Source of the DNA: CAZJOD01 sp964547525
GTDB lineage: Bacteria; Bacillota; Clostridia; JAAYHZ01
DNA: 15,238 nucleotides
Assembly: GCA_964547525.1 (NCBI GenBank)
Contig: CAZJOD010000092.1
Location: forward strand, 1 to 15,238
Direction: 5' to 3'
Part shown: piece by piece, positions 13,617 through 15,238 of the stretch
Layout: each line of letters opens with the position of its first letter
How positions within the stretch are numbered: the first letter of the stretch is position 1
The notes under the pieces: generated by a model
The model's database searches: none
What the model saw: the letters and a program-made list of their open reading frames with translations, nothing else
Told to the model about the DNA's origin: nothing
Program-made: the position numbers and the translations under genes

Positions 13617-15238
13617 TTATTCAAATATATTCCTTATATAACCTTGATATTTATCTAATATAGTTCGATTGTCAGTCATATCACTTAATATGTTCTTCAT
13701 TTCATCTGCCGTAATACTGTAACCGTCGAATAATTTATTAATAGTATTTTCAATGAAATCCGTCCTCTCTTGCAGATCATCACTAAAATTAAAGACTGCC
13801 GACCGATATAAACTTAATTTATAATTATGAACAATTTCTATCTCCCTATATAAAGGTGGTAAAATAGCTCTTTGTGCCAATTCCATATATTTATCCGTTC
13901 TATCAAATGTTTTGTTATTAAACGGGTATAACTTACTTGAGAAATTTGCAATTAAACCATTAAAAAGATGAATTGCATAACCCAATTCATAATACGCTAT
14001 GTTTCCATCAGCCATATGCCAATAATTTGGATATTTTCCCATATCTGTTCCGAATGTTAACAGCTCTCCAACCTTATCATTAGTAAACAACCACTGTACA
14101 AAACCTAAAGCTTTTTCAGGTTGCTCACAAGTATCCGGTACTAGTATAAGTTGTGTATGACGTAAATTATTCGTAATAATTGGCAAATCTGTATCAAATA
14201 AAAAAAGTGAATAATTATTCAATACATGCTCTGTGGTATTATTATTTAACAAAAAACGTAAAACCCATTCAAAATAATTATGTACTAGCACCATATCAAT
14301 GCCATTTTTTGAATAAATTGAGTCATATTGGTTATGTTGATTAAAGAAAAGGAAATAAGAGCTTTCAAAAAATTTATTGAATTCATTAAGAAAAACATCA
14401 AGAATATTTGTATCTTCTATTAAATAAGGTTTACAAGTAATATCATTAATTTTACAAAAAACATTATACTGCTTAAAATCGCCATAGCTTTTGGTTACAG
14501 GATAATAACCCGCTTTATTTATTGCATACTCCATTAATGTATGAGGGGAAATTAATATTTTATTATTCTTACTAATATCTTCTTTGCCATACATTATTTC
14601 CATTAAATAATATAATTCATCAAAATTCTCTACACTTTGTATATTACATTTATCTAATGTTTCTTTTTTTACTAATAAACTTAAAGTAAAAATTTGTGGT
14701 ACTCCTGCATATAGAGCATATATTTTATTTTCTCTTGAAACCATTTCCATTATGTAATCATATTTCTGCATATTTAAAAAAACATCAGGGCAAAATTTTT
14801 GTAAGTACGGAGTCAAGTTCTTATAATATTTAATAAAATCGTCATTCCAAAAATCATATATATTAAGATAATTGGATTCTTTTTCATTTAATCTGAAACT
14901 GGTACTATTTAACGTGAAAATCAAGTCGACACTACCACTTAATCCGGATTCTAAAAATAACAAGTATTCATTTCCCGCATTTTTGCAAGAGAAAAACTCG
15001 ACAGAATAACCAAACTTGTTTTTAGATTCATTACTAATTTCATTTAATAAATTATGCCAATGATCTTGACTTAAAAAGCTTGAATAACGAACACCATTAA
15101 AAAATTCACTATGAAGTAAAATTTTCAGTGGTTTACTGTCTAAAATATTTTCATCTGTTAATATACTTTTTTCCGTTAAAATATTATTTGTTAAATTATC
15201 AATTTGACAAGAACTGAATGAGATTAAACTGACAATTA
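13617..15238 (-). CDS. Extracellular solute-binding lipoprotein (ABC importer, family 1-like), 5' end off the window
   Basis: The frame is open from the TAA at 13617 to the right edge, at least 539 residues; the start lies beyond 15238. The first visible residues, IVSLISFSSCQ, are the end of a lipoprotein signal peptide with Cys at 15207-15209 as the lipidation site. The mature part begins with an Asn/Ser-rich linker and then resembles family 1 solute-binding proteins: GSVDLIFTLNS, an aromatic YALYAGVPQIFTLSLLVKK segment, and KALGFVQWLFTNDKVGELL-TFGTDMGKYP, a form seen in sugar-binding proteins with a YGxEG-like motif. It would capture a substrate, probably a sugar or oligosaccharide, for an ABC permease not in view. 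A TTG at 14963 is not a credible start because the signal peptide is in frame upstream. Four hand-counted 60-base lines (13861, 14041, 14221, 14521) have 14-20 G/C each, below most core-gene lines, suggesting transfer. No terminator is clear after the stop. Confidence 0.75.
   Translation of the reverse strand, partial: IVSLISFSSCQIDNLTNNILTEKSILTDENILDSKPLKILLHSEFFNGVRYSSFLSQDHWHNLLNEISNESKNKFGYSVEFFSCKNAGNEYLLFLESGLSGSVDLIFTLNSTSFRLNEKESNYLNIYDFWNDDFIKYYKNLTPYLQKFCPDVFLNMQKYDYIMEMVSRENKIYALYAGVPQIFTLSLLVKKETLDKCNIQSVENFDELYYLMEIMYGKEDISKNNKILISPHTLMEYAINKAGYYPVTKSYGDFKQYNVFCKINDITCKPYLIEDTNILDVFLNEFNKFFESSYFLFFNQHNQYDSIYSKNGIDMVLVHNYFEWVLRFLLNNNTTEHVLNNYSLFLFDTDLPIITNNLRHTQLILVPDTCEQPEKALGFVQWLFTNDKVGELLTFGTDMGKYPNYWHMADGNIAYYELGYAIHLFNGLIANFSSKLYPFNNKTFDRTDKYMELAQRAILPPLYREIEIVHNYKLSLYRSAVFNFSDDLQERTDFIENTINKLFDGYSITADEMKNILSDMTDNRTILDKYQGYIRNIFE

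Noticed and set aside
14961..14963. TTG as start of the solute-binding protein gene
   Set aside because: The frame stays open to the window edge and contains a lipoprotein signal-peptide end with Cys at 15207-15209, so the true start is outside the window.
1..15238. CRISPR array, tRNA, rRNA or known riboswitch
   Set aside because: No regularly spaced repeats, cloverleaf-like sequences or conserved rRNA blocks were seen on either strand, and no spacer showed a riboswitch core I recognise.

Overview
This window is a low-GC, Gram-positive chromosome segment, most likely from a clostridial (Clostridia, possibly Lachnospiraceae-like) endospore-forming lineage. The main evidence is gene order: spoVG-glmU-prs-pth-mfd-prsA on the minus strand is the conserved Firmicutes cluster known from Bacillus and Clostridium, and murC beside spoVG is a clostridial arrangement. 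A near-perfect sigma-H promoter upstream of spoVG, AGGAG-type ribosome sites and mostly TAA stops fit the same picture. No species can be named from the sequence alone.

Layout, left to right. Positions 198-908 (+) hold a zinc-ribbon protein gene interrupted by an amber codon exactly where glutamine is expected. A GC-rich patch, a perfect AT palindrome and a strong bidirectional terminator (1011-1044) follow. Then come, all on the minus strand, prsA-like foldase (1062-2138, own sigma-A promoter with a cre-like palindrome next to it), mfd (2309-5788), pth (5791-6375), prs (6388-7347) and a glmU homologue (7375-8526). The last four are tightly packed and read as one operon, glmU-prs-pth-mfd. spoVG (8794-9084, minus) stands upstream with its own promoter and likely its own terminators. 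murC (9237-10631, plus) is divergent from spoVG and converges on pcrA (10899-13178, minus) across a bidirectional terminator. The right end differs from the rest: a 37-codon remnant of a Y1/REP-associated transposase (13490-13603) abuts a very AT-rich gene for a solute-binding lipoprotein (13617 to beyond 15238).

The core genes serve cell-wall precursor synthesis (GlmU, MurC), nucleotide supply (Prs), translation recycling (Pth), transcription-linked DNA repair (Mfd, PcrA), secreted-protein folding (PrsA) and developmental regulation (SpoVG). The main oddity is GlmU: it sits in the syntenic glmU position and keeps a complete acetyltransferase active site, but its N-terminal uridylyltransferase domain is missing or replaced by about 150 unrecognised residues.

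I did not find a multi-gene undescribed system (defence island, CRISPR, biosynthetic cluster). The points most worth following are the remodelled GlmU, the amber codon in the zinc-ribbon gene, the cre-like site at prsA, and the acquired-looking right flank.
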